This document shows positions 8,490 to 17,006 of a DNA stretch of 64,000 nucleotides, piece after piece (position 1 is the first letter of the stretch; each line of letters begins with the position of its first letter). The notes beneath the pieces were generated by a model. The model was not told the DNA's origin, did no database searches, and saw nothing but the letters and a program-made list of their open reading frames with translations. The stretch spans positions 2,976,001-3,040,000 of the forward strand of contig NZ_JAGIOB010000001.1 in NCBI RefSeq assembly GCF_017876495.1, written 5' to 3'. The translations under genes were made by a program, and so were the position numbers. The DNA comes from Microlunatus capsulatus. Lineage in GTDB: Bacteria > Actinomycetota > Actinomycetes > Propionibacteriales > Propionibacteriaceae.

Positions 8490-8858
8490 TCAGACCACCG
8501 GGGGCAGCGTGACCAGGCAGAACGGGTGGCCGACCGGGTCGGCGAAGACCCGCGACGTCGCCCCGCCGCCGCTCAGCCGGGTGGCGCCCAGCGCGAGCGC
8601 GGCCGCCTCCGCGGCGTCCAGATCCTCGACCCGGACGTCGAAGTGCCGGTACTGGGGCCGGTCGCCCTCGGGCCAGGTGGGCGGGCGGTAGTGGTCGACG
8701 CGCTCGAAGGCCACCCCCGGGCGGTCGGGGGCGTCGCCGATGACGACCCAGTCGCCCTCGTCCTGGACCCGCTGCATGCCCAGCAGCTCCTGGTAGAACG
8801 CGGCCAGGGCGCCCGGGTCGGGGCAGTCGAGCACGATGCCGTGCAGTCGTCCGATCAC
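8490..8858 (-). CDS. VOC-family (glyoxalase/dioxygenase fold) protein
   Basis: A 122-residue single vicinal-oxygen-chelate protein with two beta-alpha-beta-beta-beta modules: [20 protein letters not shown] opens the first, and a second repeat begins around [20 protein letters not shown]. The final [13 protein letters not shown] is the usual end of VOC proteins, with an acidic or polar metal position replaced by aliphatic or Cys residues. The substrate is unknown; many such stand-alone VOC proteins have no assigned reaction. The GTG at 8858 is the best start because the fold begins directly after it. It heads a probable two-gene unit with dtd. Confidence 0.82.
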   Translation of the reverse strand: MIGRLHGIVLDCPDPGALAAFYQELLGMQRVQDEGDWVVIGDAPDRPGVAFERVDHYRPPTWPEGDRPQYRHFDVRVEDLDAAEAAALALGATRLSGGGATSRVFADPVGHPFCLVTLPPVV

Positions 8859-8917
8859 GGTCCGAAGTGTGGCACCGACCGCTGACAGCCCGCGGGCGGT
8901 GGGCCGCCCGAGCCGGC

Positions 8918-10561
8918 TCAGCGCAGCCGGATCCCCGGCATCGTCAGCTCGCTGCCGGCGGGCAGGCCCAGGGCGCGGGTGAGGTCGGTGAGCCCCGGCC
9001 ACGCCGTCACCGCGGACGCGGCGCGCGGGTCCTCGCTGTTCCGCGGCCGTCCCAGCCGGGCGGCGGCCGGCAGGTGGACGGCGGGACCGACGGGAGCGTC
9101 GTCGGGCAGCCCGGCCCGCTGCCGGGCGATCCGGACGGCGTCGCGCAGCCCGCCGAGCTCGTCCACCAGCCCGTGCTCGAGGGCGTCGCGGCCGGTCCAG
9201 ACCCGGCCGCGGGCCAGCGGCTCGATCTCGGCCACCGGCCGGCCCCGGCCGGCGGCGACCTTGCCGACGAAGTCGTCGTAGATGGCGTCGACGGTCGCGG
9301 CCAGCCGCTCGCGCTCCTGCTCGCCGAACGGCTTGCGCGAGGAGTACATCCGGGCGTGCTCGCCCTGCTGGACGGCGCCGGTGGTGAGCCCGGCCCGGTC
9401 CAGCAGATCGGTGACGACGAACTTGCCGCCGAAGACGCCGATCGAGCCCGTCAGCGTTCCGGGCAGGGCGACGACGACGTCGGCCGGCGCGGCGATGTAG
9501 TACCCGCCCGAGGCGGCCAGCGCGCCCATCGAGACGACGACCGGCCGGCCCGAGTCGCGCACCCGGCACACCTCGCGCCAGATGACCTCCGACGCGACGG
9601 CGGACCCGCCGGGGGAGTCGACGTGCAGCACGACGGCCTTCACCTGGTCGTCCTCGAGCGTGGCCCGCAGCTCGGCGGCGACGGTGTCGCTGCCCAGCTG
9701 GCGGCCCGTGGGCCCCCGCCGGCTGCGCCCGCTGCCGATGCCGCCGTGGGCCCGGACCACGGCGACCCGGCCCGGCTTCGACCACGGGGCGGCGGGCAGC
9801 GAGCGGCGCGGCGACCAGCGGTCGGCGAACAGCAGCTCGGCGTCCTCCCCGACCTCGGCCCGCAGGGCGGCGTGCACCTCGTCGCGGTAGCCCAGCCGGT
9901 CGACCAGACCGACCTCGAGGGCCTCGCGGGCGGTCCGGGGGCCGGAGTCCACGAGCGCGCGGACCTGCTCCGGCGTCGTCCCGCGCGTCTCCGTCACCCG
10001 CTCGACGGCCTCGTCGAGCAGGGAGCGGGTGAGCTGCTCCAGCGAGGCGCGGTGGGCCTCGGTGAAGCCGGTACGGGTGAAGGTGTCGACGGCGTTCTTG
10101 AACTCGTGGCGCTGCTCGAACTCGGGCTGGACGCCCAGCTTGGCGAGCGCCCCGCCGAGGAACGTGGTCTCGGCGGCGACGCCGAGCAGGCCGACGCCGC
10201 CGCCGGGCTGCAGCCAGATGCGGCCGAAGGCGGTGGCCAGCACGTAGGAGGCGGTGTCGGCGACCTCGCCGAAGCTCTCCGCCCACGCCACCGTCGGCTT
10301 GCCGCTCGCGGCGAAGGCCTGCACGCCGAGGCGCAGCTCCTGCATCGCGGCCCAGGGCAGCGGGCCGCCGACCCGGGCGACGAGGCCGACGACGCGCGGG
10401 TCGTCCGCCGCCTCGTGCAGCGCCCGCAGGGTCGGCCGCAGCAGCCGGCGGCCGCGGTTCCGCAGCCGGGCGACGGGGTCGCCGGGGTCGGGGTCGACGG
10501 GCAGGTCGGTGAGGTCCAGCTCGAGCAGCAGCGGCGTCCGGTTCCCGGGGAGCGAGGGCAT
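8918..10561 (-). CDS. sppA: Signal peptide peptidase SppA, 67-kDa double-domain type
   Basis: Serine protease of the S49 family that degrades cleaved signal peptides. At 547 residues it has both tandem domains of the long SppA type. The catalytic dyad is visible: Lys155 in EFKNAVDTFTR and Ser351 in ALAASGGYYIAAPAD. The motif DSPGGSAVAS stands near residue 315. There is no N-terminal membrane anchor, unlike the Escherichia coli enzyme, so this form may be cytoplasmic or peripheral. A TACCGT -10 (10568-10573) lies six bases before the ATG, predicting a leaderless transcript. Confidence 0.93.
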   Translation of the reverse strand: MPSLPGNRTPLLLELDLTDLPVDPDPGDPVARLRNRGRRLLRPTLRALHEAADDPRVVGLVARVGGPLPWAAMQELRLGVQAFAASGKPTVAWAESFGEVADTASYVLATAFGRIWLQPGGGVGLLGVAAETTFLGGALAKLGVQPEFEQRHEFKNAVDTFTRTGFTEAHRASLEQLTRSLLDEAVERVTETRGTTPEQVRALVDSGPRTAREALEVGLVDRLGYRDEVHAALRAEVGEDAELLFADRWSPRRSLPAAPWSKPGRVAVVRAHGGIGSGRSRRGPTGRQLGSDTVAAELRATLEDDQVKAVVLHVDSPGGSAVASEVIWREVCRVRDSGRPVVVSMGALAASGGYYIAAPADVVVALPGTLTGSIGVFGGKFVVTDLLDRAGLTTGAVQQGEHARMYSSRKPFGEQERERLAATVDAIYDDFVGKVAAGRGRPVAEIEPLARGRVWTGRDALEHGLVDELGGLRDAVRIARQRAGLPDDAPVGPAVHLPAAARLGRPRNSEDPRAASAVTAWPGLTDLTRALGLPAGSELTMPGIRLR

Positions 10562-10628
10562 GGACCCACGGTAGGCGCGGGGTCGCGGTCGCGGCTGAGA
10601 AGTCGGCGGCAGAGCCCCTGAGCACCGC

Positions 10629-11255
10629 TCAGGCCGGGCGCTGCCCGCCGTCCGCCGTGGCGCGCCTCGGCCGGGCGCGCACGTGCATCCGCTCGCCCTG
10701 GGGCCCGAACAGGCTGAGCACCTCCAGGGCGCCGGGTCCGAGGTTGCCGAACCAGTGCGGCGTGCGGCAGTCGAACTCCGCGACCTCGCCGGCCTCCAGC
10801 GTCAGGTCGTGCGGCCCCAGCCGCAGCCGCAGCCGGCCGGCCAGCACGTAGATCCACTCGTAGCCCTCGTGGGTCTGCTGCTCCAGCGGCCCCCGGGCTC
10901 CCGGCGGCGGCGGGTAGACCATCTTGTACGCCTGCGTCCCGCCGGGGCGCCGGCTGAGCGGCACCATCGTCACGCCGTGCCGGACCACCGGACGGGGGTG
11001 CACCCGCGGGTCGCCCGTCTCCGGCGCCCCGACCAGGTCGTCCAGCGGCACCTGGTGCACCCGGGCCAGCGGCAGCAGCAGCTCCAGCGTCGGCCGGCGC
11101 TGCCCCGACTCCAGCCGGGACAGCGTGCTCACCGAGATGCCCGTCGTCGCCGCGAGCGAGGCGAGCGTCGCGCCGCGCTGCTTGCGGAGGTCGCGCAGCC
11201 GCGGTCCCACGGCCTCCAGCACCGCCCGGGGCACCAGGCCCTCGTCGTCGTCCAC
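10629..11255 (-). CDS. XRE-family regulator with a cupin sensor domain
   Basis: A two-domain repressor-type protein. The N-terminal helix-turn-helix (about 12-66) reads LRDLRKQRGATLASLAATTG and then SVSTLSRLESGQRRPTLELL. The C-terminal cupin (about 125-190) has HEGYEWIYVLAGRLRLRLG and PHWFGN, which could bind a small ligand or metal. I place the start at GTG 11255; a TTG at 11291 would extend it by 12 residues over the divergent operator. It is encoded divergently from the oxidoreductase gene at 11363. This XRE-cupin plus thioredoxin-reductase-like pairing is common in actinobacteria, so it likely controls that operon. Confidence 0.88.
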   Translation of the reverse strand: MDDDEGLVPRAVLEAVGPRLRDLRKQRGATLASLAATTGISVSTLSRLESGQRRPTLELLLPLARVHQVPLDDLVGAPETGDPRVHPRPVVRHGVTMVPLSRRPGGTQAYKMVYPPPPGARGPLEQQTHEGYEWIYVLAGRLRLRLGPHDLTLEAGEVAEFDCRTPHWFGNLGPGALEVLSLFGPQGERMHVRARPRRATADGGQRPA

Positions 11256-11276
11256 GACCCCAGTCCACCACAGGAC

Positions 11277-11291
11277 TTGCGGTTCCGGCAA
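11277..11291. promoter_or_regulatory. Candidate operator of the XRE-cupin/oxidoreductase pair
   Basis: The dyad TTGC-N7-GCAA (TTGCGGTTCCGGCAA) lies in the divergent intergenic region, the natural place for a site bound by the XRE regulator. Four-base half-sites alone are weak evidence. Confidence 0.35.
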
Positions 11292-11362
11292 CGGATGTTG
11301 TCGTCCGCGCAGGTCCGCGCGCAGGCTGGGAGCACGAGCAGGGCAGACCTCAGGAGGCGGAC

Positions 11363-11416
11363 GTGGAGCAGGTGGCAGGCGTGGACCAGGTGGCAGGCGT
11401 GGAGCACGTGGTGGGG
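11363..11416 (+). repeat. 18-base tandem repeat at the gene start (3 copies)
   Basis: Three consecutive 18-base units: 11363-11380, 11381-11398 and 11399-11416. Units 1 and 2 differ at one base, unit 3 at four. Each begins with GTG, so each offers a possible start codon. They encode VEQVAG, VDQVAG and VEHVVG, which add a charged, repetitive tail before the FAD-binding strand. Confidence 0.85.
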
Positions 11417-12406
11417 CAGGACGGGTACGACGTGGTGGTGGTCGGGGGCGGCAGCGCCGGGCTGAGCGGGGCGCTGGCCCTGGGCCGGGCGCGGCGGCGG
11501 GTGCTGGTGGTGGACGCGGGCGACCCGCGCAACGCCCCGGCGGCCGGGGTGCACAACTACCTGACCAGCGAGGGGCTCCCGCCGGCCGAGCTGGTGGCGG
11601 CCGGTCGCGCCGAGGTGGAGGCCTACGGCGTCGAGGTGCGGCGGGGGACCGCGGTCGCGGCGGCGCCCCTGGACGTCGGGCCCGGCCGCACGGCGTTCAC
11701 CGTCGACCTCGCCGACGGCACGCGGGTGAGGGCGCGGCGGCTGCTCGTCACCACCGGGCTGACGGACCTGCTGCCGGACGTGCCCGGGGTGGCGCAGCGG
11801 TGGGGCCGCGACGTCGTCCACTGCCCCTACTGCCACGGCTACGAGGTGCGCGACGAGCCGGTCGGCGTGCTGGGCACCGGCCCGATGGCCGCGCACGTGG
11901 CGCTGCTCTTCCGGCAGTGGTCGCCCGACGTCGTGCTGTTCCAGCACACCGCGCCCGCGCTGACGCCGGAGGAGGCCGAGCAGCTGGCGGCCCGCGGGAT
12001 CGACGTCGTCGCCGAGCCGGTGGCCGGGCTCGAGGTCGTCGACGACCGGCTGAGTGGGGTGCGGCTCGTCTCCGGGGCGGTGGTCCCGCGCCGCGCGGTG
12101 GTCGTCAGCCCGCGGTTCGCCGCCCGCTCCGCGGTGCTCGAGGGCCTCGGGGTGGCGGCGGAGGAGTTCCGGATGGGCGAGCACGTCCTCGGCACCTCCG
12201 TGCCCGCCGACCCGATGGGGGCGACGTCGGTGCCCGGGGTCCGGGTGGCGGGCAACGTCACGGCCCCGATGGCCCAGGTGATCGCCGCCGCGGCCGCCGG
12301 CCTGCAGGCGGGGGCCGCGCTGAACGGCGAGCTCGTCACCGAGGACACGGCGCTGGCGGTCGCCCGCCACCGGGAGGAGGCCGGGGCCTACGCTGGTCGC
12401 TCGTGA
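11363..12406 (+). CDS. Thioredoxin-reductase-like FAD/NAD(P) oxidoreductase
   Basis: A 347-residue pyridine-nucleotide disulfide oxidoreductase-fold protein. The FAD Rossmann motif VVVVGGGSAGLSGALALG lies near residue 24. The segment VVHCPYCHGYEVRDEPVGVLG has a CxxC pair next to the NAD(P) domain, as in the subgroup of TrxR-like proteins adjoining XRE-cupin regulators. The C-terminal VPGVRVAGNVTAP binds flavin. The start is GTG at 11363, with AGGAGG five bases upstream. The first 54 bases are three 18-base tandem repeats coding (E/D)QVAGV-like hexapeptides, an odd N-terminal extension. It overlaps the ThuA gene by four bases (GTGA). Confidence 0.9.
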   Translation: MEQVAGVDQVAGVEHVVGQDGYDVVVVGGGSAGLSGALALGRARRRVLVVDAGDPRNAPAAGVHNYLTSEGLPPAELVAAGRAEVEAYGVEVRRGTAVAAAPLDVGPGRTAFTVDLADGTRVRARRLLVTTGLTDLLPDVPGVAQRWGRDVVHCPYCHGYEVRDEPVGVLGTGPMAAHVALLFRQWSPDVVLFQHTAPALTPEEAEQLAARGIDVVAEPVAGLEVVDDRLSGVRLVSGAVVPRRAVVVSPRFAARSAVLEGLGVAAEEFRMGEHVLGTSVPADPMGATSVPGVRVAGNVTAPMAQVIAAAAAGLQAGAALNGELVTEDTALAVARHREEAGAYAGRS

Positions 12407-13128
12407 GCGACGACGCACCCACCACCCAGCCCTCCGCCTCCCGCCGCGCCCTCGTGGTGCGCGGCGGGTGGACCGGCCACAGCCCCGTCGAGGCCAGCGA
12501 CAGCTTCCTGCCCTTCCTGCGGGAGCAGGGCTTCGAGGTCGCCGTCGAGGACTCCCCGGAGGTGTACGCCGACGCCGGGCGGATGGCCGCCACCGACCTC
12601 GTCGTGCAGTGCGTGACGATGAGCGAGATCAGCCGCGAGGCGCTCGCCGGGCTGATGGCGGCGGTCGAGGCCGGCACCGGCCTCGGGGGCTGGCACGGCG
12701 GGATCGCGGACTCCTACCGGAACTCGGCCGCCTACCTGCACCTGGTAGGCGGTCAGTTCGCCGAGCACCCGGGCAAGCACCCCGACGAGCGCGTCGGGGA
12801 CGCCAGCGACAACTACGTCCCCTACACCGTCGAGCTCACCGAGGCCGGCCGCGAGCACCCCGTCACCGCCGGGCTCGGGACGCTGTCGCTGACCACCGAG
12901 CAGTACTGGGTGCTCACCGACGACTACGTCGACGTGCTGGCCACCACCACCCAGGCCGTCCGGCCGTGGGACCCGTGGACCCGGCCCGTCACCTCGCCGG
13001 CGGTCTGGACCCGGCAGTGGGGGAAGGGCCGGATCTTCGTCGCGACCCCCGGCCACAGCATGGACGTCCTGGACCAGCCCGAGGTCCGCGGGCTGATCGA
13101 GCGCGGGCTGCTGTGGGCGGCCCGGTGA
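12403..13128 (+). CDS. ThuA-family (trehalose-utilisation-type) protein
   Basis: A 241-residue protein of the class I glutamine-amidotransferase-like ThuA family. Key segments are ALVVRGGWTGHSPVEASDSF near the start and GLGGWHGGIADSYRNSAAYL near residue 90. ThuA-type proteins act in oxidation or conversion of disaccharides such as trehalose in rhizobia; the reaction is not well defined. The GTG at 12403 overlaps the previous stop (GTGA), and its own stop overlaps the next gene the same way. So the three genes are tightly coupled, and a sugar-oxidising role for the unit is likely. Confidence 0.88.
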   Translation: MSDDAPTTQPSASRRALVVRGGWTGHSPVEASDSFLPFLREQGFEVAVEDSPEVYADAGRMAATDLVVQCVTMSEISREALAGLMAAVEAGTGLGGWHGGIADSYRNSAAYLHLVGGQFAEHPGKHPDERVGDASDNYVPYTVELTEAGREHPVTAGLGTLSLTTEQYWVLTDDYVDVLATTTQAVRPWDPWTRPVTSPAVWTRQWGKGRIFVATPGHSMDVLDQPEVRGLIERGLLWAAR

Positions 13129-14222
13129 GCGGGCCGCTGCGCGTCGGCGTCGTCGGCGTCGGCAACATCAGCGCCCAGTACTTCGCCGCCTTCCCACGGC
13201 TCCCGGGGCTGCAGCTGGTCGCCGTGGCCGACCTCGACGCCGACCGGACCGCCGTCGTCGCCCGCGAGCAGGGCGTGGCCGCGTACTCGGTGCCCGGTCT
13301 GCTGGCCGCCGACGACGTCGACGTCGTGCTCAACCTGACCATCCCGGCCGCGCACGCCGCCGTCGGGACGGCGGCGCTGCAGGCCGGCAAGCACGTCTAC
13401 GGCGAGAAGCCGCTGGCCCTGACGCCCGACGAGGGCGCGGCCCTGCTCGCGCTGGCGCAGACCTCGGGGCTGCGGGTGGGCTCGGCCCCGGACACCGTGC
13501 TGGGCACCGGCCTGCAGACCGCCCGCCGGCTGCTGGACGACGGGGCCGTCGGCGCCCCGCACGCCGCGGCCGTCGCCTGGAGCTCGCCGGGCCACGAGCG
13601 CTGGCACCCCGCGCCGTTCTTCTACTACCAGCCGGGCGGCGGCCCGCTGCTGGACATGGGCCCGTACTACCTGACGGCACTGGTGACCCTGCTGGGCCCG
13701 GTCGAGCGGGTGATGGGCACCAGCCGGCGCTCGGGCCGGGCCCGGACGGTGGGCCAGGGCCCGCAGGCCGGCGCCCCGGTGCCGGTGGACACCGACACCA
13801 CGACGAGCGCGATCCTCGAGCACCGCGGCGGCGTCACCTCGACGCTCACCATGTCCTTCGACCGCTGGGCCACCCGGCAGCCGCTGTTCGAGGTCTACGG
13901 CGAGCAGGGGACGATCGCCGTCCCCGACCCCAACCACTTCGACGGCACCGTCGAGCTCTGGACGGCGCAGACCCAGGAGTGGCAGCCGGCCCCGGTGGCC
14001 GGCGGCTACGCCGACGCGGGCCGGGGCTACGGTCTCGCCGACCTGGCCCACGCCCTGGAGACCGACCGGCCGCACCGCGCGTCGGGCGACTTGGCCCTGC
14101 ACGTGCTGGAGGTGATGGACGCGGTGACCCGCTCCAGCGCCGAGCACGTCGTGGTCGACCTCACCACGTCGGTCGACCGTCCCGAGCCCGTCCCGCCGGG
14201 GAGCACCCCCGGCTCCTGGTGA
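13125..14222 (+). CDS. Gfo/Idh/MocA-family NAD(P)-dependent oxidoreductase
   Basis: A 365-residue dehydrogenase of sugars or inositols. The N-terminal Rossmann fold starts RVGVVGVGNISAQYF and the family motif is YGEKPLAL (Lys as active-site residue, near 90-97). The C-terminal alpha/beta domain includes GGGPLLDMGPYYLTALVTLL. The substrate cannot be told from sequence. It is the last gene of the oxidoreductase-ThuA-Gfo unit, starting with GTG inside the ThuA stop. Pairing with ThuA suggests dehydrogenation of a sugar or sugar derivative. A strong terminator hairpin lies 32 bases past the stop. Confidence 0.9.
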   Translation: MSGPLRVGVVGVGNISAQYFAAFPRLPGLQLVAVADLDADRTAVVAREQGVAAYSVPGLLAADDVDVVLNLTIPAAHAAVGTAALQAGKHVYGEKPLALTPDEGAALLALAQTSGLRVGSAPDTVLGTGLQTARRLLDDGAVGAPHAAAVAWSSPGHERWHPAPFFYYQPGGGPLLDMGPYYLTALVTLLGPVERVMGTSRRSGRARTVGQGPQAGAPVPVDTDTTTSAILEHRGGVTSTLTMSFDRWATRQPLFEVYGEQGTIAVPDPNHFDGTVELWTAQTQEWQPAPVAGGYADAGRGYGLADLAHALETDRPHRASGDLALHVLEVMDAVTRSSAEHVVVDLTTSVDRPEPVPPGSTPGSW

Positions 14223-14254
14223 CCGCCCGGTCCTGATCCCGGGGTGACCGTGCG

Positions 14255-14284
14255 GCGGAGTGCCGTGAGTTCACGGCACTCCGC
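14255..14284. terminator. Bidirectional terminator between convergent genes
   Basis: Perfect inverted repeat GCGGAGTGCCGTGA / TCACGGCACTCCGC with two bases between the arms (effective loop AGTT, 13-base stem). It sits between the stops of the Gfo/Idh gene (14222) and the minus-strand nucleotidyltransferase gene (14292), so it can serve both. Confidence 0.8.
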
Positions 14285-14291
14285 AGCAGCA

Positions 14292-14939
14292 TCACGCGGG
14301 GTCGGCGGCTCCGCGGGCCAGCAGGGCGTCCAGGCCTGACCAGTCCGGGACGTGCGCGGGGTCCAGCGCCGACCAGCCGCGGTCCAGCAGCACCCGCGCC
14401 GCGGTCAGCGCCTCCGGCAGCGGCAGCGCGGCGGCGGCCGCCACCTCCTCGGCGAGCGCGTCGTGCGCCGTCCCGGTCCGGTGGACGGTGGTGCCCGTGT
14501 CCCGGTCGCGCCGGACCATCCGCAGGACCAGCGCCGTCCGCAGCAGCTCCAGCAGCAGGTGGGTGGCGATCAGCCGGTCGTCGCGCCCCGTCTTGACCGC
14601 GACCAGCGCGGCGAGGAAGCGAGACCGGCCCGGCTCCTCGGGCGCCGGGACGCCCAGCCGGCCCGGCCCGCGGACCTGCAGGTCCAGCCGGCGGCCGTCG
14701 CGCAGCACCAGCCGGACCACCTGCTCCTGCGCCGACGTCGCGACGTCGTGCGCCCACACGGCCTCGGGGTCCACCAGCGCGGCCAGGTCGACGTCCTCCG
14801 CCAGCCGCAGGTGCAGGTCGAGGTCGCTCCACCCGTCGAGGGTCTCCGGCGCCAGCGCCGAGCCGGCCAGCTCCACCGCGGCACGGGCGCCGAGCCGGGC
14901 GCGGAGGTCGTCGGCCAGCGCGGCCTGCCAGCCGCTCAC
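14292..14939 (-). CDS. Nucleotidyltransferase-fold protein
   Basis: A 215-residue protein with a DNA-polymerase-beta-like nucleotidyltransferase motif near its start: GSALAPETLDGWSDLDLHLR, where the Gly-Ser and the SDLDL acidic pair match the GSx...DxD pattern. The C-terminal half is helical. The fold resembles antibiotic nucleotidyltransferases and minimal NTase proteins, but I cannot name a substrate. The GTG at 14939 overlaps the stop of the ribosomal protection gene by four bases, so it is translated as part of that unit. That makes a resistance or translation-linked role a fair guess only. Confidence 0.72.
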   Translation of the reverse strand: MSGWQAALADDLRARLGARAAVELAGSALAPETLDGWSDLDLHLRLAEDVDLAALVDPEAVWAHDVATSAQEQVVRLVLRDGRRLDLQVRGPGRLGVPAPEEPGRSRFLAALVAVKTGRDDRLIATHLLLELLRTALVLRMVRRDRDTGTTVHRTGTAHDALAEEVAAAAALPLPEALTAARVLLDRGWSALDPAHVPDWSGLDALLARGAADPA

Positions 14940-16954
14940 ACCCGCCCCGCCAGCCGCGCGGCCGTGCGCAGGTAGGTCTCGCGGTCGGTCGGGTCGTGGT
15001 CGATCCGCGGTCGCTCCGGAGGCGGCCCCACGACCGGCCGGAGGTGGTCCACGGTGGTGGTCAGCGCGCCCTCCCCGCTCGTCGTGCCCGGCAGCCGGAG
15101 CCGCAGCTCGTGCACGGCGGCCGCCGGCACGTCGCCGGAGACGAGGACCAGACCGTCCTCGTAGCCGGTGTCCAGGGGCACGGCGCCCAGCGCGGCCAGC
15201 AGCGCCAGCACCGCGCCCTGGGCGGCGCGCGGGGCCTCCAGGGTGAAGCGGTGCACCGGCTCGCAGACCTGGGTGCCGGCCCGCTGCAGCGCCGTCATCA
15301 GCACCAGCGGGGTGAGGTACCGGAAGTCGGCACCCGTGCTCGACATGGCCTTGTCGAACGTCTGGTGCGCGTGGCTCTGCCGGGGCGCGTAGCCCGAGTG
15401 CGTCATCGTCACCCGGGCGTCCGGCACCGGCCAGCCGTGCGGTCCGGCGGCCAGGGTGGTCCGGACGGCGTCCTCGACGGCGGTGAAGAAGGCGGCCGGC
15501 AGGGCCCCGCGCTCGACCTCGAGGGCGAACACCACGCCCGCCCTGACCGGGGCCGGGTCGACCCGCAGCCCGACGGTGGCCAGGAACGGGTTGTCCGGGT
15601 CCGACGCCCGCTCCACGGCGGCGCCGGGGCCGCGGACGCGCTCGGCGCACAGCACGCTGGAGGTGCCGAAGGCGACCTCGACGCCGTACTCCTCGGCCAG
15701 CAGCGCGCCGAGGACCTCCTTCTGCACCTCCCCGTACAGCGACACCGCGACCTCGCCGCGGCTGTCGTCCTGCCGCACCTCGATCAGCGGGTCCTGCTCG
15801 GCCAGCTGGGCCAGCGCGGCGTGCAGGTCGCCGCGCCGCGCGGGGTCGACGGGCTCGACGACGGTCTCCAGCGAGGGCCGGGAGAAGACCGGGGCGCTCG
15901 GGCGCCGGCCGTCGCGGCCCAGCACGTCGCCGACCCGCGCCGTCTCCAGCCCGCGGACCCGGGCGATCCGGCCGGCGGGCAGCGCGTCCGCGGGCCGTGC
16001 GCCGCCGGGGCCGTGCAGGGCCAGCGCGGTGACCCGCTCGGCCCGGCCGTGGCCGAGGTCCAGCCGGTCGCGCACCCGGACCGTGCCGCGCCGCAGCACG
16101 AGGTGCGCGAGCTTCTCCCCGGCCGGCCCGCGCTCGATCTTGAACACCGTCCCGGCGGGCGGGCCGTCGGCCTGCGGGCGCCGGGTGGGCAGCAGGCCCG
16201 GCAGCGCGGCGAGCAGCTCCCCGACCCCGGCGCCGGTGATCGCCGAGCCGTGGAGCACCGGCAGCACGGCCCCGGCGCGGGCGGCGCGGGCCAGCCGGCG
16301 CCGCAGCTCGCGGCGGGGGAGCGCGCGGTCCTCGACGAAGGCGGCCAGCACCGCGTCGTCGTGACCGGCCAGCACCTCGGTGGCCCGGGCGGCGAAGACG
16401 TCGTCGGGCAGCGGGCGGACGGCGACGTCGGGCGTCCCCGCGCCGTCGACCTCCTGCAGGGCCAGCACGTCGACGCCGAGCCGGCGGCCGACCCGCGCGA
16501 CGACGTGCTCGGGGCGCGCGCCCGCCCGGTCGCACTTGTTGACGAAGACGACGGTGGGCAGCCCGAGCCGGCGCAGCGCGCGGTGCAGCACCACCGTCTG
16601 GGCCTGCACGCCCTCGACGGCCGACACGACGAGCACCGCCCCGTCGAGGACGGCGAGGGCGCGCTCCACCTCGGCGATGAAGTCGGCGTGGCCGGGGGTG
16701 TCGAGGAGGTTCACCAGGACGTCGTCGACGGCGAAGGTGGCGACGGCGGAGCGGATGGTGATGCCGCGACGCCGTTCCAGCGCCATCGTGTCGGTCTGGG
16801 TGTCGCCGCCGTCGACGCTGCCGGGGTGGTCGAGGACGCCGGCGGCGACGAGGAGCCGCTCGGTCAAGCTGGTCTTACCGGCGTCGACATGGGCGACGAC
16901 GCCGAGCGCGAGGGTCCGCGCTCGAGGGGTCAGGGGTGCGGGAGGCACGGGCAC
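14936..16954 (-). CDS. Tetracycline-resistance-type ribosomal protection GTPase (Otr(A)/TetM-like)
   Basis: An EF-G-like GTPase of 672 residues. G1 is AHVDAGKTSLTERLL (near 21), switch II is DTPGHADF, G4 is NKCDRAG. Domains follow the EF-G order, and GYAPRQSHAHQTFDKAMSST near the C-terminus is typical of ribosomal protection proteins that dislodge tetracycline from the ribosome. Actinobacteria carry such genes as Otr(A)-like chromosomal copies that may give low-level resistance or act as paralogues. The GTG at 16954 has no Shine-Dalgarno (CTCCTCCTCC stands there instead) and lies inside a leader ORF with a good one, so expression is probably coupled to that leader. Confidence 0.88.
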   Translation of the reverse strand: MPVPPAPLTPRARTLALGVVAHVDAGKTSLTERLLVAAGVLDHPGSVDGGDTQTDTMALERRRGITIRSAVATFAVDDVLVNLLDTPGHADFIAEVERALAVLDGAVLVVSAVEGVQAQTVVLHRALRRLGLPTVVFVNKCDRAGARPEHVVARVGRRLGVDVLALQEVDGAGTPDVAVRPLPDDVFAARATEVLAGHDDAVLAAFVEDRALPRRELRRRLARAARAGAVLPVLHGSAITGAGVGELLAALPGLLPTRRPQADGPPAGTVFKIERGPAGEKLAHLVLRRGTVRVRDRLDLGHGRAERVTALALHGPGGARPADALPAGRIARVRGLETARVGDVLGRDGRRPSAPVFSRPSLETVVEPVDPARRGDLHAALAQLAEQDPLIEVRQDDSRGEVAVSLYGEVQKEVLGALLAEEYGVEVAFGTSSVLCAERVRGPGAAVERASDPDNPFLATVGLRVDPAPVRAGVVFALEVERGALPAAFFTAVEDAVRTTLAAGPHGWPVPDARVTMTHSGYAPRQSHAHQTFDKAMSSTGADFRYLTPLVLMTALQRAGTQVCEPVHRFTLEAPRAAQGAVLALLAALGAVPLDTGYEDGLVLVSGDVPAAAVHELRLRLPGTTSGEGALTTTVDHLRPVVGPPPERPRIDHDPTDRETYLRTAARLAGRV

Positions 16955-17006
16955 GTCCGTTTCGGAGGAGGAGGGTCACCGGCGGGGTCGTGCGTGCTGC
17001 TCGCAT
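16875..17006 (-). CDS. Possible leader ORF overlapping the ribosomal protection gene start
   Basis: A 43-codon ORF starting ATG at 17004-17006, with GAGGAG about eight bases upstream, far better than any signal at the GTPase start. It begins MRAARTTPPVTLLLRNGRAR and ends 80 bases inside the GTPase gene in another frame. Codons 11-14 are CTCCTCCTCC on the mRNA strand, complementary to its own GAGGAG, so alternative pairing is possible. Known tet(M)-type genes use leader-peptide attenuation, so this could be a drug- or stalling-responsive leader; that is inference. Confidence 0.45.
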   Translation of the reverse strand: MRAARTTPPVTLLLRNGRARASRTPDPSSADPRARRRRPCRRR

